Source of the DNA: Acanthaster planci
Taxonomy: Eukaryota; Echinodermata; Asteroidea; Valvatida; Acanthasteridae
DNA: 64,000 bases
Assembly (NCBI RefSeq): GCF_001949145.1
Contig: NW_019091461.1
Coordinates: 62,001 to 126,000, forward strand
Reading direction: 5' to 3'
Part shown: one piece after another, positions 13,277 to 25,968 of the stretch
Position numbering within the stretch: the stretch's first letter is position 1
How the letters are laid out: every line of letters begins with the position of its first letter
Position numbers and translations under genes: made by a program
The notes under the pieces: model-generated
Database searches by the model: none
What the model saw: only the letters and a program-made list of their open reading frames with translations
What the model was told of the DNA's origin: nothing

Positions 13277-14734
13277 TTTTTCTTCACGCCTACTTCTGCT
13301 TTGCCTCCCAAAGCGCTAGCACGAGCGTGTATGAACACTGTCCGTGTGTTGCTCATTGGATCTCACGCCTATCCCAATTTCTATTCGGATACGTTTTGAT
13401 AAGACTAGCATTGAAGTATTTAAATATAAATCAAGCTCTAAGGAGGCCGTGCGAGTCACATGCCGTGCGCAGGTCCAAGAAACAGTTGTCCTTTTTTTTC
13501 CATATAATATTTTCTCAGTAAGGAAAGCCGACACAAGAAAACATTGTGGGTGTGACAGAAAGGACGATTATGAGCAATAATGGCCTAGTTAAGTACATGT
13601 ATTTTTGAAAGGGCATAGCTCCTCGCATAAACAGTGATCAAAAGGGTGCATAATTGTTTCCACGAGAATTTCTGAAAAATTGGATGTTGAATAACAGTAG
13701 ACTAAGACTCTTTCATCAATCTTCACCTCTCCTGTGGGAGAGAAGCTGAGCTGCTTTTGTCACGTCCCCAAAAAGTCAACGACAGTATTGTCCTGTATTA
13801 GCCTGGTGTAAAAATATTGAAAGCAAAACACGACCCCTCCAGCCGGCAAAAATCTACACCTTTGGGTGGTCTATTTTGTTTATACCAACAGAATGCGATA
13901 CAAGTCACCCGATAATTTCTAGCACAGAAGGTAGACTATGCCGCGGCTAACGCCCAGACCAGAGCCTGAAAGTAAAAGACCGCGCAGCGAGCTTTATCAG
14001 GAACCCTTGCGCGGTCCTCCCTCACGTTGGGCTGCCCTATCACGTTCGATAATTTTTGGAAGAATAATTCCTAAATGTAACCACCCCATGAAACGCTCAT
14101 GTTGGAATTTTGCCCTTGTCTTCCTCGAGTGAAGTTAGGAAAAGTCACCTGGAGATGGGTAAAAAAAACGAATTTTATTAACGACCTTTCACGTCCGGCA
14201 ATATCGTACCTATAGGTCTCCATGTTCAAGTACGATTGTTTTCACTGCCCGTGCTTAAGTGAAAACGATATTGTACAACGTTGCAAAAATTTACCTACTT
14301 GCAGTCAATGGATTCCATTCCACAGTTGTTGTCAGCAAAAGTTAAAGATTTAGTAATTGAAGTAGAATGTTGCTTTAAGTTTACTACTTATAAATTATAA
14401 AACTGTATAAGATATTTTGATGTTTTTATTTCGGTTTTTACTGACGGACTACCATAAAATTTCAAACCGTATTCATCTGTGTACGAGACTGCCGCATTGC
14501 ACTGTTCTTCATGTATTTCAGATTTTCGTAAGTGATGGGTCAATTTTTGGCGGATATTTCTCTTTTAGGTCAGGTGATTTTTCAGCTTCTATAAATTGAT
14601 ATAATAGAGGAAATATTTTCCAAAGCCCCTTTTCCTAGTTGAATTTTTAAAGAAGTAACCGAACGAAAAAATATTACAAATTCTACAATCTTTGCACGTT
14701 ATTTTTCCTATCCAAGGATTCCGGAAGCGCGCCA

Positions 14735-14922
14735 TCTGAAGGGGGACTTGGGGAACGTACCCCCTCCCCCATTTCCGGTGCCCCCCACTAAAAAAAAACC
14801 GGATTAATGGATATGGAATATGTCTAACAAAAGCTTGCCCCAAAGAAAGTAAAGTAGTAAAAACTGGTCCCCCTTGTGCCCCCCTGTAAAATCCTAGCTA
14901 CGCCACTGGCCGGGCAGCCTAA
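14735..14922. mobile_element. DNA-transposon remnant with C/G-rich ends and CAGTGGCGTAGC terminus
   Basis: A C-rich block with paired GGGGGAC/CCCCCTC stretches ends in TAGCTACGCCACTGGCC. Its complement, CAGTGGCGTAGCTAGG, is a terminus type common on hAT-like non-autonomous elements in animals. No coding sequence. The left boundary is approximate. Confidence 0.4.
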
Positions 14923-15254
14923 TAAAAATCACACAGAATGCCCATCGTGTGGTACAATGCGTTATGCCATGTCCTTTGGATGGACAAACTGTAAATTTAA
15001 AGGGCGTTTTGCTTTTCACGTATAGACTGATTTGCTCACGCCATTACTACGGAGTCCCCGACGGTCACTCAGGCACGCATTCCTAAGCTTGACGATCACG
15101 TGATTTGGGTTAGCAGTGCGCTCCCATATGGGCTGATGAGGAAGCATTCAATGTGCAGATCTCTTTTGTTGACGCGAGTGGGGACTCTATCTGCAGGCTT
15201 TTTCTAAATTCTTGTCACCGGGTCGGTCTGTATACTCACTGTAGCATGAAAAAT

Positions 15255-15600
15255 TAACTTACATGGGTGGGACTCGAACCCACGTCTATTCTCATCATTT
15301 AAAGCACAGATTAATCTCATTTCAAGAAGGGGTTAGCGTCACTTTCTTTCTTCGCTTTGCACCAATGAGGCCTGGGTTCGAGTCCTGTCTAGTGGCTTGG
15401 CCCAGGCTTTAAGTGCATTTGGTTTCCAGTCCATACTCGCTCTCGCAGGTTTTCTCCGGGTACTCCAGTTTTCTCCTGCCTCTAAAATTGGACCTTCTTC
15501 CTAACTCCGTAATGTGATGCTGATTAATAAAGTGTATGAATAAACATATAGTTAGTGGCGCAAATAGCCCAAGTAGCTGGAAGCGCCATTAAAACAAAAC
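15255..15600 (+). repeat. tRNA-derived SINE-like sequence
   Basis: Two pol III B-box-like sequences lie close together in opposite orientation. GGGTTCGAGTCCCACCC is on the minus strand near 15266-15284; CTGGGTTCGAGTCC is on the plus strand near 15372. The plus-strand box is followed by a conserved-looking tail with TTTTCTCCGGGTACTCCAG and a closing segment with AGCGCCATTAAAACAAAAC. The arrangement suggests at least one SINE, perhaps two. Boundaries are approximate. Confidence 0.45.
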
Positions 15601-16287
15601 AAAACATCACCATTTCAAGGAGCCGATAATATGGTTTTCAGTAATGCTTGAAGTTTCTAGACGGGCGTAAATCCTGGGAGTACATATAACCCCCTCCCCA
15701 CTTGTTGGAGGGGATGAGCTATTCACCCCCCCCCCCATTTTTGCACACATCACATCAACCAAAACGTATTTAGGCCTATAGTAGTACTCGTTCCCAAAAG
15801 GAAGAACAATAACTTTTCTAAGAAGCCATAAATATGCCATTCTGATGTATGACTCTGCAGAAATGTAATACAGATGTACTTCCGTATCATGACATCGTTC
15901 CTTGTATTGTTTCAAATTTTCATTGCCGGTTCTACGCGGTAAGTTAATGCAGGGAATACGATATCATCCGGCATTGAGTCCCAGTATAACAACCCAGGAG
16001 GCCATCATTACCGGAACAAGTTCCCGTGATTAAGCAAAACTAAGATATGAGATCGATTCAATTCCTTCAATTCTCTAGTAATTTCAGAGTTTAGTGCATC
16101 ACATTTTGCCGGCCTGCACCAAGTGCGCTTTGTAGACGTGGGGTCCTGTAGTGACTTTGAGATGGGTGACATGCAGTGCTCCCTCAACATGCTATTTCGA
16201 ATGAAATTTAGTTTTAAATTCTTCAAGCCCTTCCCTCCACGCGTTTTAAGAGATCCGAATAAAATTTTGAGGACATTTGCGCAAACG

Positions 16288-16296
16288 GCGCCCTCT
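16288..16296 (+). promoter_or_regulatory. GCGCCCTCT motif upstream of PEX26
   Basis: It lies about 155 bases before the PEX26 ATG. It shares its core with motifs at 3674, 42996, 48035 and 63287. Confidence 0.35.
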
Positions 16297-16451
16297 ATGT
16301 ACCACCCCAAAAAAGAGATGAACAACTCTACGTGTATGACAATACATCAGCTGATGAAGGCTAGCCGGGCCTCGCCACGATGGGTTACCAATTTGTCGAC
16401 TTTTTCACGGTAGAAAAATCTTTTTCTTAGTTTTTTTGACAAATTTATGAG

Positions 16452-19400
16452 ATGGACATAATGGCAACACCTTCCTTCAGTTTGCCCGGCCGTCGCATCG
16501 ACGGGAGAAGATTTCTCGAAGTCGCTTATGATCTGATGATCTTCAGGAAGTTTGAAGACGTACTGAGCATGTGTCATTTGGGATCGTCAAATGGACGCAG
16601 TACAATGGAGATTGTCTTCCCACAAACTCTGCAGGGAATTAACGGAAGTTTACTTGAATGTGACAGCGATCCTAAAGAGGGCGAAACTGCAAGTGGAGAA
16701 AGTGCTGAAATAATCTGGCGAAGGTCATTGCAAAATATAAAACACTGGAACTTAGGCCAATATTGTGATTTATCATTATTTGGGCATGCCGGTTTTCTTT
16801 TTCACCAGTTCAGTCATGTCAGTCTTATTTTTCTAACACCAATGTGTCTACTCCACATGATTTATGGAAAGTAGTAGTAATTTAGATTGGTTCAGTGATT
16901 TCAATTTCATGTTTATAGTGTGCAGTGTGTAACTTTTTCCCCCATTCTGAACCCTTTAATTCGTCCGTAGGCGCATTGTATTTTCTGTTGTTCAGTTTTC
17001 ACTTTGATGTTTTGCTTGAGGTTGGCCTTTGTCTTTATTGCAGGAAGTTCAATGAATCCATCTGCATTCTAGCTATTCAGGCTTATGCGGAAACCGACCA
17101 ATGGGATAGGGTTCATCCATTCCTGGCAAATTATTACGAATCGCAGGCAAGGTATCCACCAACAATCGCTAAGTTATGGTAAGAAAGCTGTAAATGTTGT
17201 TTCAATTTATGCCCTTTAACTGCTATTCTTGGTCGGTTTCTGCGTTAATTTTGTTGAGTCATATTTGGCCTGACCCCAGGAGAGTAACTATTAATGATTG
17301 GCCTTTCCCTAGCATTCTACTGCTTGCCAAAGTTCGCAACTTCACCATGGCAGAAAACCTGGCAGGTGAATGGCTGGCCAATGCAACCAACCAAACGCAC
17401 TCACAGTACTCCACCATCATGGACATTCTGATAGCTCAGATCCTACTGCCACAAGCTAAATTAGACCAGGCAAGAGCTGTGGTCGAACTCAGCTCCGGGT
17501 TGAGTCCAGAAAAGAAGATGAGTTTCTTGAAGTACTTGGAGAAGGTCGAGGAGGACCTACAGATGAAGAGGAAGATTACAGACACAGTTGAAGGATCAGT
17601 CAACGGTAAGTGTTCCCTATTAACCCACCACTGTGGAACAATTAAGCATGGCACCACACCTCACACATCCTTTTAAAGTTGTTGGGTACTTTGTGTCAGC
17701 AAATCCACTGGTGCTTTGGGCCTACAGAATACTGATGCCCAGGTCCTATAGAACACTGGGCCTAGGACCTACATGATACTGGTGCCAAGGGCCTACAGAA
17801 CACTGCTACCCAGGATCTATAAAACACTGGTGCCTAGGACCTAGGGAACACTGATGCCCAGGTCCTACAGAACATTGGTGACTAGGACCTACAGAATACT
17901 GGTACTTAGGGCCTACTGGACACTGGTGCCTAGGGCCTACAGAACACTGGTGTCTAGGGCCCATGACGCATCAGTGCCAAGGGCCTTCAGAACACTGGTG
18001 TCTAGGGCCCATGAAACATCAGTGCCAAGGGCCTTCAGAACACAGATACCAGATACTACAGAACACTTGTGCCTCTAGGGCATATGGAACACTAGTGCCT
18101 AGGGCCTACAGAATATTGGTGCCTAGGACCTATAGAACACTCGTGCCTAACGGCCTATGGAACACTAGTGACTAGGGCCTGCATAATATGTATTGTATGA
18201 ACGGGCCCGACGAACACAGGTAACTTGGGCCTATGGAACACTAATGCCTAGGGCCTACATGTATGGAACACCTGGGCCTACAGGTATGGAACACCCGGGC
18301 CTACAGGTATGGAACACCCGGCCCTACAGAACACAGGTAACTTGGGCCTATGGAAGCCTAGGGCCTACAGAATATTGGTGCTTAGAGCCTACAAAATAAT
18401 CTGGTCCTACCTGCAGCTTGTCAAATGTAACCAGTTTGCAACTGTTGTATCCTTTCGGAAAGTGATGGACTTACTCAGTACCTTTGATCTGTTCAGAATA
18501 TTCCTCATCGGCTTTCATGCGAGTCGTCCAGCGAATCAGCCAGTTAATCACCAGACTTCTGCCAGCGACTGGACTCAGATACATCCGGAATATTGCTTGT
18601 CTGGGTTTCTTCATCTATCTCATTGTTCTCAGGACGAATCTGGGTGCGTATTTGCACGTGAAAATCTTTCACAAATGACGTGATCAATTTCAACGGCACT
18701 TCCTTGAGGGCGATGCTAAACCAACACAATTTTCTTGTGGAAACATTCGTCTGTCACTGATAAGGTCAATTCAGTGCACTGTTTACACTTAAATTCAATA
18801 AGCTATTTCCTTAATTAAATGTTTATGCATATTACCGTAAGCATTGGATACAACAGGGTTTGATCTGTCATTCGCCTTTGTTGTCAAGCGGCAACTTAAA
18901 TTTACAGACATTAGTTTGTAAGATTTGAATTTTTGCATGGTGTAGGCCAGGCTGGTGAGAGGTTTGTGGATCTGTACACACTCATACTCACACTCACCGG
19001 TTCTCAGAATCACCACTCTTATAGAAGAGCTGTTGGTTGGACTTTGTGTTGGAGAAAACTTGAATGGATCTTTTTTTGAGAGAAAGAATCACATACAAAC
19101 AGGGTACCCGTGGGCTGGAAACGGTCATGAAAAAGTCATCAAAATTTGTTTTTAATTTCCAGGCTTGGAAAAGTCATGGAATTCTGTAAAACTCATTAAA
19201 AACACCGTGTGTGATTTCTGTTTTTAGAAATAATTGCTTAAAATGCATGATTTATTTGGAACTTTAAACATCTGAGTAGTCCAAGAAACTGCGAGATTGA
19301 GTTGTGGATTTTTATAATTTGGTCATCAAAAAGTCGTGGAATTCAACTGTCCTTTAGGTGCAGGAACCCTGTACAAATTGCAATTGTGAGTTCAGTTGAA

Positions 19401-19583
19401 TGGAGAGAGCAAATATGGCATCTTGGTTAAAGCATGTCAGGGATATTGAGTCATCTATTTTTTATGTCGTCATATTTCTCAGCTTCATCCACAAGCCTGT
19501 CTCACGCAGCAGTCCTGTGGAGTGGCATCGTACGCATTTGGCGCTCACTGTTTGCTCCCTTCCACCTCATGCCCAAAGCCTGA
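16452..19583 (+). CDS. PEX26: PEX26, peroxisomal tail-anchored docking protein for PEX1-PEX6
   Basis: Five exons: 16452-16723, 17044-17178, 17313-17605, 18479-18643 and 19483-19583. They join to 322 codons (321 residues; human has 305). IQAYAETDQWDRV, then KLCILLLAKV created across the exon 2/3 splice, and AQILLP match the helical cytosolic domain of PEX26. One hydrophobic segment (NIACLGFFIYLIVL, residues 271-284) is the tail anchor. The last exon adds RTNLASSTSLSH and a basic, Trp-containing tail that aligns with the human post-membrane tail. PEX26 sits in the peroxisome membrane and recruits the PEX1-PEX6 AAA ATPases that recycle PEX5. Start: first ATG in frame, with a second Met at codon 4. 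The exon 1 donor is non-ideal (AAG|GTCATT). Intron 4 retention would stop at 18676-18678, giving 299 residues with a different short tail. Confidence 0.87.
17719..18398 (+). repeat. 24-bp minisatellite in PEX26 intron 3
   Basis: Roughly 25 imperfect copies of GGGCCTACAGAACACTGGTG plus CCTA. Because the unit is 24 bases, frames stay open for long stretches and would read as repeats of RAYRTLVP. The right part (after about 18185) is more rearranged, with shortened units carrying CAGGTATGGAACACC. It ends about 80 bases before the exon 4 acceptor. Confidence 0.9.
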
Positions 19584-20159
19584 TGGGTACCCAGAATGCA
19601 GCGGGGATCCTACAGTGCCGCAGGTGACCTTCGACACGCCCCACTTGCAAAATGTGATTGAGTGTCAGCCGTGTCCCAATGACTTGGCTGCAGCTATTGA
19701 TAATGCATGTACCTAGGCAAGCCACTAGCCAGTGGCTACAGCCACTTTTCAAAGACTTGTGTGTGACAACTAGCCCAAGCCAAGTTATTTTGGACACAGC
19801 CTTTCAGGAGTGTAATTGTCAAGTGTCCAGTTGCAAAATTTAAAAAAATGCAAAATGGCCAGATGTTTCTGAAAGAATCTTGTTCTTACTGATTTCTTTG
19901 TGGACCCCAATCTTCAGAAATGATAGTCCTGCTCAATTTCTCCACATCAATGTACATATTTACCAAGCTTGCGGTCGTTTAGATCAAATATGAAAATAAG
20001 AGCACTGGCGATATAACATCCTGCTTGCAATGAGAACCTTAGGTCTGAAGTCTTTGTATTATTTGCTTTCCTTTCCACATATCCTGAGGGCCCTATTATA
20101 ACAAGATCATCTCTTAGAGTCACAAGGACCAGATGTTCAAATAATTTGGGTTTGGTGTG

Positions 20160-20355
20160 ATCAAGAGCAGATCCAGGGGTCCCAGCAGGTCCATGCCCCC
20201 CCCCCCCCGAGCTTTCTTTTTCATTAGAAATGGAGTAGAAGGTAGATTTTGGTCTGTTTCATTTCCCTTCAAAAATAGTCTCATTCCTAAGAAAGGCCGT
20301 GAAAGATTGCATGAAAAAATCCTGAATTTTTAACCCCCCCCCCACAAACAAGTTA
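20160..20355. repeat. C-run-rich transposon remnant
   Basis: GAGCAGATCCAGGGG is followed by a 14-base C-run, then a second C-run near 20334. It resembles the GGCGGATCYAG plus C-run elements elsewhere in the window but has no clear paired ends. Confidence 0.3.
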
Positions 20356-21625
20356 AGCCCCCCAAAAACTTTGGTTCTTGATCAGTCCTTGGGTGCAACA
20401 AGCCCATAACTGACTATAATTCTTACAGTACAGCTTTTTGAGCCGCAATGAACTCAAGAACTGATTGTTACAATGACCGAAACAAAAAGTGTTGAAAAAT
20501 GAACACGACCTAAAGGAAACATTCCCGTTTTGATGTGGGCCTACTTGTGAGTTTTCATAGTGCAATAATGTATGCAAACCTGATCTTAGCACGGACATTT
20601 GAATTTTGGAAAGTTTTTAATATATCGATAGGCTAGGTTGGTTGGTTCATCAACAAAATATTTGGGTGCTAACAATGCCGTGAAATCATTTGAGTGACAA
20701 ATGACAAGCCTTGTATTTTACACTTCACGAACCGAACATTTTGAGCAGGTAAACAGATATTGGCCAAAGTTTTCTGTTTAAGGTTAGCATTTGCCGGTAA
20801 ACAGCTTTTTAAAAACAGAAACACAATTAAACATTTACAACAGGTACGAGCTATATTGGACAAGTTTTCTTTTAAGGAAGAAATGTTTATATTTAAAGAT
20901 CCATACGTACAAGGTATAGAAAAAATCTGACGTCATTTCAAAATGCACGTTTGGGTGAAAAAGCTAGTTATTTTAAGAATGCTAAATGTCTTCCATACAT
21001 TTTGGGTATTTTGTTCGTCCAAGTCTCTTTTTTCTACAATGGAAGTGATGGTAACTTATTTATCTGGATTTGATGACCACTTTACAAAATTAATTCTAAC
21101 CTCTGTCACTGTGCTCTGTATATATACTGAAGATTGGTTTATGGTTAAAGTTGTTTTCTGTGTTGACTGCATGAAGAAGTTAGAATATTTTCATTTGAAG
21201 GATTTCACAACTGATGTAATTTTTGCACCATATTTTGCAACTTTGTGAATTGCAGTGTAGAATAAGAAACTTGCCATTTTTGCAAAAAAAATTGAAATTC
21301 AAATCAGGGTAATTAATTAATGGAAAAAATTAATTTTGTGGTTAAGTTTACTCTCTTTTTAAATGTGTTTTCCTTATGAAGAGCTGTTGTGGTGAGGATT
21401 CAGATACAACTCATGCAGTAACAACAGCATTACTGACTTTTCAACCTCACTGTTAAATTTTATCTGATTAAATTCTAGACTCGGTGAATGTTGTCTTACC
21501 CCATGCTTGATTTAAGCCAATGCACAAGCTACAAGTGATACATTCTCAAATCCTAACATGGGTCAACCACTGAAATAAATATCTTGAATCAGTTCTTTGC
21601 ATAACCTTTTGCCCTAACCCTCCAG

Positions 21626-21811
21626 GGTACTTTGGAAAGAAACTCTCCCAGACACGTCAGTCTGCATCATTTGTCAAAGTGGCTTGCCTGCCCAGTGTGA
21701 CAAGATCCAACAGGTCAGCTCTCCCCAAGGCCAAACAGCCTGGGAGTCTATGGTTGCCAGTCGCCACAAGATCCAACAGTGGCATTGTTCAATGGGACTA
21801 GCACCCATTGT
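21626..21811 (+). CDS. weak candidate terminal exon, unidentified
   Basis: After a CCCTCCAG acceptor-like site at about 21625, one frame stays open to a TAG at 21809-21811, encoding about 60 residues rich in Arg, Ser and Lys. The motif TRSN appears twice within an internal ACAAGATCCAACAG duplication. I do not recognise it and found no upstream exon to join. The acceptor lies in a CCCTAACCCTCC string like the ends of the TTAA-flanked repeats, so it may be a repeat-derived artefact. Confidence 0.2.
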
Positions 21812-23124
21812 CTTGGCATGGCTAGTTTTGTTCAGCTGCTGTTGTCACCAATTGCACTGTGCTGTTTTTTAGGGTTAGTAAGCGCGTGTGCATTCGGCTA
21901 AATGTCTGAACAGAACCACTTTGTGCATGAACTTATTTGCATCACTGGCATATCAGAATAAAGCAATTTGTCTCCAAATCAAAACAAATGTGTTTGGAAT
22001 TTGTGTCACCTGTCAGCCTACCGTGTTGTGTGAGTGCGTGTATACACATCTTTGCACAACTGTGATACCCGAGCTACAAATGTTTAGGATGATAAGTCTA
22101 TTTCTTGCCCGATTCAGCTGAAACAGATATCGCAACACAAGAAACTTAAACTCATTCTTTTTTTTCAAATCGAAACTATACTTTTATAGCAGCTACACAA
22201 TGATTACCAATTCCATGATAAAGCGCAACGTTGGTTTATCTAATATAAGAGGTCGCCAGAACTAACAGGTAAAAATATGCGGGAGGAGATAAAAATACTT
22301 TAAGACAAACTTCAAGTTCATAAAAAGTTGTCTTTTTTACCAGAATAAGTTAAATTCTTAGTTTATGAATTCCTCATAATTTACCACACCAATTGAAATA
22401 AGTCAGTCACATTTGCCACACACCGTTCTTCGGAACAATCCCCAAATGCATATATAAATAACACAAGGCACAGAGTGTAATGCGAGTTTGAAGGTCAATA
22501 TTTAAATATTTAGGATATTATGCAAAGACATGCACTCGTCATATTGTACTACAACTTACATTACTGACACAAATCTTGACGGCAGGGAATGCAAAGAAAT
22601 ATGGAAACGTTGACCCACATTCCTGACAGGTGTGACTTAATCCACCGCACCGTGCAATGCAAGCATCTGTCAGCGGATCACTGACAACAACTGTTGGGGT
22701 GGGTTCAATACTTTCCTTTGTATGCCACAGTGCCGTGCCGGACAAAAAACACATTTATCACGTACAGCACAGCGTACGCTTTTGTTGGTTGCTAAGGGGC
22801 CATGCAAATTAGAGGAGACAGCTAAAAGGCATTACTGTTGGCTTTAGACATTTCCTTCTCTCGAATGAATTACATCAACAAAAATCATTTGGGCTCAATG
22901 ACTCAAGTTCAATTCGACGCAGATAAAAATCAGAGAACATAAAAAATGCCCAAAATTTCAGTTTCTAGAAAAATTTCAGATTGCTTTCATTCTACCTCAC
23001 AAGTTGCTTAATTGTTACAGTTGAACAATTCCATGGGAATAAATTACTCGTGCCTGCGTGATCTTAAACCACATGCATTCAATGACTACCAGGGCACTCT
23101 CACAATCAGACTGATTTCTAATAC

Positions 23125-23348
23125 TTAACCCTAACCCCCCAAGGGTTGCTGGACCTCATCTTCCCCATTCACACAAAGTTAAACACCCATATGGGACTTT
23201 GTGCACAGAGGCTGTTGGACTTTGTTTGTCTGAGGTATGCCAAACCCAATGCAAACGCCAGCTGTTATGGGCCTACCAGACCTATCCCCACAGAATTAAA
23301 CACTTTACTACTGTTTAATTCTGTGTGGTTGGGGAAGGTTAGGGTTAA
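23125..23348. mobile_element. 224-bp TTAA-flanked miniature element
   Basis: TTAACCCTAACCCCCC at the left and GGGGAAGGTTAGGGTTAA at the right form inverted ends with TTAA on both sides. An internal palindrome (ACAGAATTAAAC...GTTTAATTCTGTG, about 23290-23325) is present. No coding sequence. Probably a piggyBac-like non-autonomous element. Confidence 0.55.
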
Positions 23349-25557
23349 TCCTTCAACTCACACTACAAACTAAAGTGTCACAAATGTTCTTACAAATTTT
23401 TACTTTATGAAATAAACTTGCTTTATCCCCCCCTTAAAAATGGCTCAGGACTTGAACTGTTTGAACAAATAGCTTTAAAAAATGTACCAACAGTATAAAT
23501 ACATGTATACGGAGAGGACAGATATATTTGCTATACCACACTGTAAAACTACAGTCCACTTCAGTCCAGCTATACCTAAAACCAACAATTACACAATTCA
23601 ACCAAGCACTTTTATGTGACTTTCACAAAACATCTAATCATACACAAAAGACATGGTGCAAATTCTGTTAGCTTTAAACTATCACAATGGATTTAGGCGT
23701 GCCAATTTGTGATCACAATCCCTCCACTGTTCACTTTTCCAACTACAGGCGTGATTACTCATGACAATTCTGCCGCCCATTGAACATACCTCTGCACTGA
23801 TGATGCCACACTTTTGTTTGTTTTTGTTACGGTGCTCAGTGAACCGCTGGACCCTACTAGCTCAATAGGAAGGTGCACATCTAAACAACATGGGAGGCCA
23901 TACAGAAGCCTTACGTGTACACACATGTAGAACAGTTGAAGCAACTGCATGTCTGCCTTGAGGCATTTTTCCCACCGAAACATCTTTACAATTTGTGCCG
24001 TTCAAGTAGACTTACTTTGTCTAAGTTCCACATTTTGTTGCTGCATTGAGATATTTAAGTGGTTCTTCCCCCCCCCAAGGAAAGTTGTTTATTTTTACAA
24101 AAGGTTGCGATAGAGATCAAATAAATAATGCAACCAAATACTTGATATGTTGATCAATTAATCAAGTAATAAAGCTTGTGAGCGTGATCAGATTCAGCTG
24201 CTACATGTAATCATGGAGGACTAAAACACATTCCTCCATGATGTAATCAATTCCAAGTCTTTCCTTGCTCGGTATTTCATTTAAAGCCCGGACAATCCAG
24301 CATGTTTTCAACATGTTCAAAGCAATGCCATCAGGCATCAACATCTGTTTCACCTTTAACCCCTACACCATACAGTAAATACAGTACACCATTCAGTACT
24401 TTTGTATGTCACAAATGACAAGAATAATACACCTTGCCACATTAACGTGATGACAGAGGGCAACTGCTTCCTAAGCTGTGGATATGCTCAATGAGTACAT
24501 GTATGTCCGCTGTGATGTGGCTACACTTTGCTGAAGTGGCAGATTATGCAGACTGGACATCCCAACACACTAACAATTTATAAAAACATGTACAGTTGTT
24601 GCCCGCAGTGCTTTTTGTCAATCAGAGATCTTGGACTTTACTTTCGTGTTTCAAAGCAACACTCCAAAACTATGAATTGGAAAGAAAAGGGGATCCACAG
24701 AAGGTGGAAAGATCGACAGGTCAAGAAGCAATTGAGAAATCACACAGGTCAACTGACTGTACCAAGCTTAATCACACTGTAAGTAACCTGTCAGGGTGGC
24801 CCATCCAAAGATGAATATTACTTGTGCATGCGTGGCATCGCACACATTGTCTGAGCCCCGAGGTATGACTTTTTGCTTCAGACGTATAAGTGCCCACTCT
24901 TGACAATGTCCAGAGTTCAATCATCAAATCAAATAAACGTGACCCAGGATGGGTTAACTAGGTCAGCGTGAACTATAACAGCAGACTCCCAGGTGCTGTG
25001 ACCTAATTCTGATTTTTTATCTCTCTCCTCACTCCCAAGTCACCACGGCATGAAAGCTAAGTTAAGAGATAGCTTATGTCAACAGGTGCAATTTTCCTCT
25101 ATCTCTTGATACCTGTTCACTGGATCAGGGCAACACTCAATACCAAAGTTCAAAGCTCTGATTAGTCTGATAAGGATCACACACAGTAGGAATGCACGCC
25201 AACAACACCACCCTGACGGTTCAACAAATCTTATCAGTCGCTGAGAATTGGGGCTATGCACAGCGCACTACAATAACACCTTCCACAAAACATTGCCTAC
25301 TGATGCTGTTAGGGATAGAATGCATCTGAAATGCCCCACACTGCACACGCCTTGCATGTAAGTCACATGCACACACGCATTAATGAAGGATGGGAAATAA
25401 GTTTTCCTTTTTGTGGGATTGAAATGAATTGTGAACAGTGAGACTCCCAAGTAGTGACCACTTGGACACATACCAAGGTCAGCAAGTAAGAGGGGGTAAT
25501 TTTTTTTTGGAGGGGGGGAGTGTCCGAGTTGGTGGGCAAATGGGTAATTTGGCAATA

Positions 25558-25968
25558 TTAACCCTAACCCCCTAGGGGCCTTTTTGCTAGGGACCCTCCT
25601 CAATCCTCCAAAATCCTCCAACTGCTGGGGTGAGAAAATTGGATTCTCCCTCAATCCTCCAAAATCCTCCAAAATTTCTTGAAAATTTTACCTGGAGGTG
25701 TGCCCGCTGCCTCAATCCTTCAAAATCCTCCGACAATTCCTGTCATTATGTTGAGGCAGAGTGAATGGCATTCTTGAGCAGTGCGGTTGATTCAAAAGAA
25801 ATATCGGACTGAAGTTATGCATGACTAAGCAAAAACAACACAAGATCTAACCCAAGATCTTCGTGCATGGCATCCTTCAACCATGCACTTTTGCCATTCA
25901 CCCTCAAATCCTCTAAAATCCACTTAAACCCGGAAAAATTTGGGAGGATTGAGGAGGGTTAGGATTAA
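25558..25968. mobile_element. 411-bp TTAA-flanked element with internal CCTCAATCCTCCAAAATCC repeats
   Basis: The left end is TTAACCCTAACCCCCTAG and the right end GAGGAGGGTTAGGATTAA, one mismatch from the family end. Inside, CTCAATCCTCCAAAATCC occurs several times (about 25598-25735), and an inverted copy (GGAGGATTGAGGAGG) lies at the right end. It looks like a larger member of the same family as 44833-44891. Confidence 0.5.

Larger units (their letters stand above)
13277..16451. other. divergent spacer between CAPZA and PEX26
   Basis: Holds the 5' flanks of both genes. From left to right: a GC-richer stretch around 13270-13560 that should include the CAPZA start, AT-rich filler, a transposon remnant ending near 14920, a SINE-like block at 15255-15600, and the PEX26 upstream motif at 16288. 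No further exon recognised. Confidence 0.5.

Noticed and set aside
17854-18399. Long plus-strand open frames with RAYRTLVP repeats
   Set aside because: They are translations of the 24-bp minisatellite inside PEX26 intron 3; the exon chain skips them.
19522-19716. Cys-rich plus-strand open frame overlapping the last PEX26 exon
   Set aside because: The frame that continues PEX26 from exon 4 is a different one and matches the human tail; the Cys-rich reading is most likely 3' UTR.
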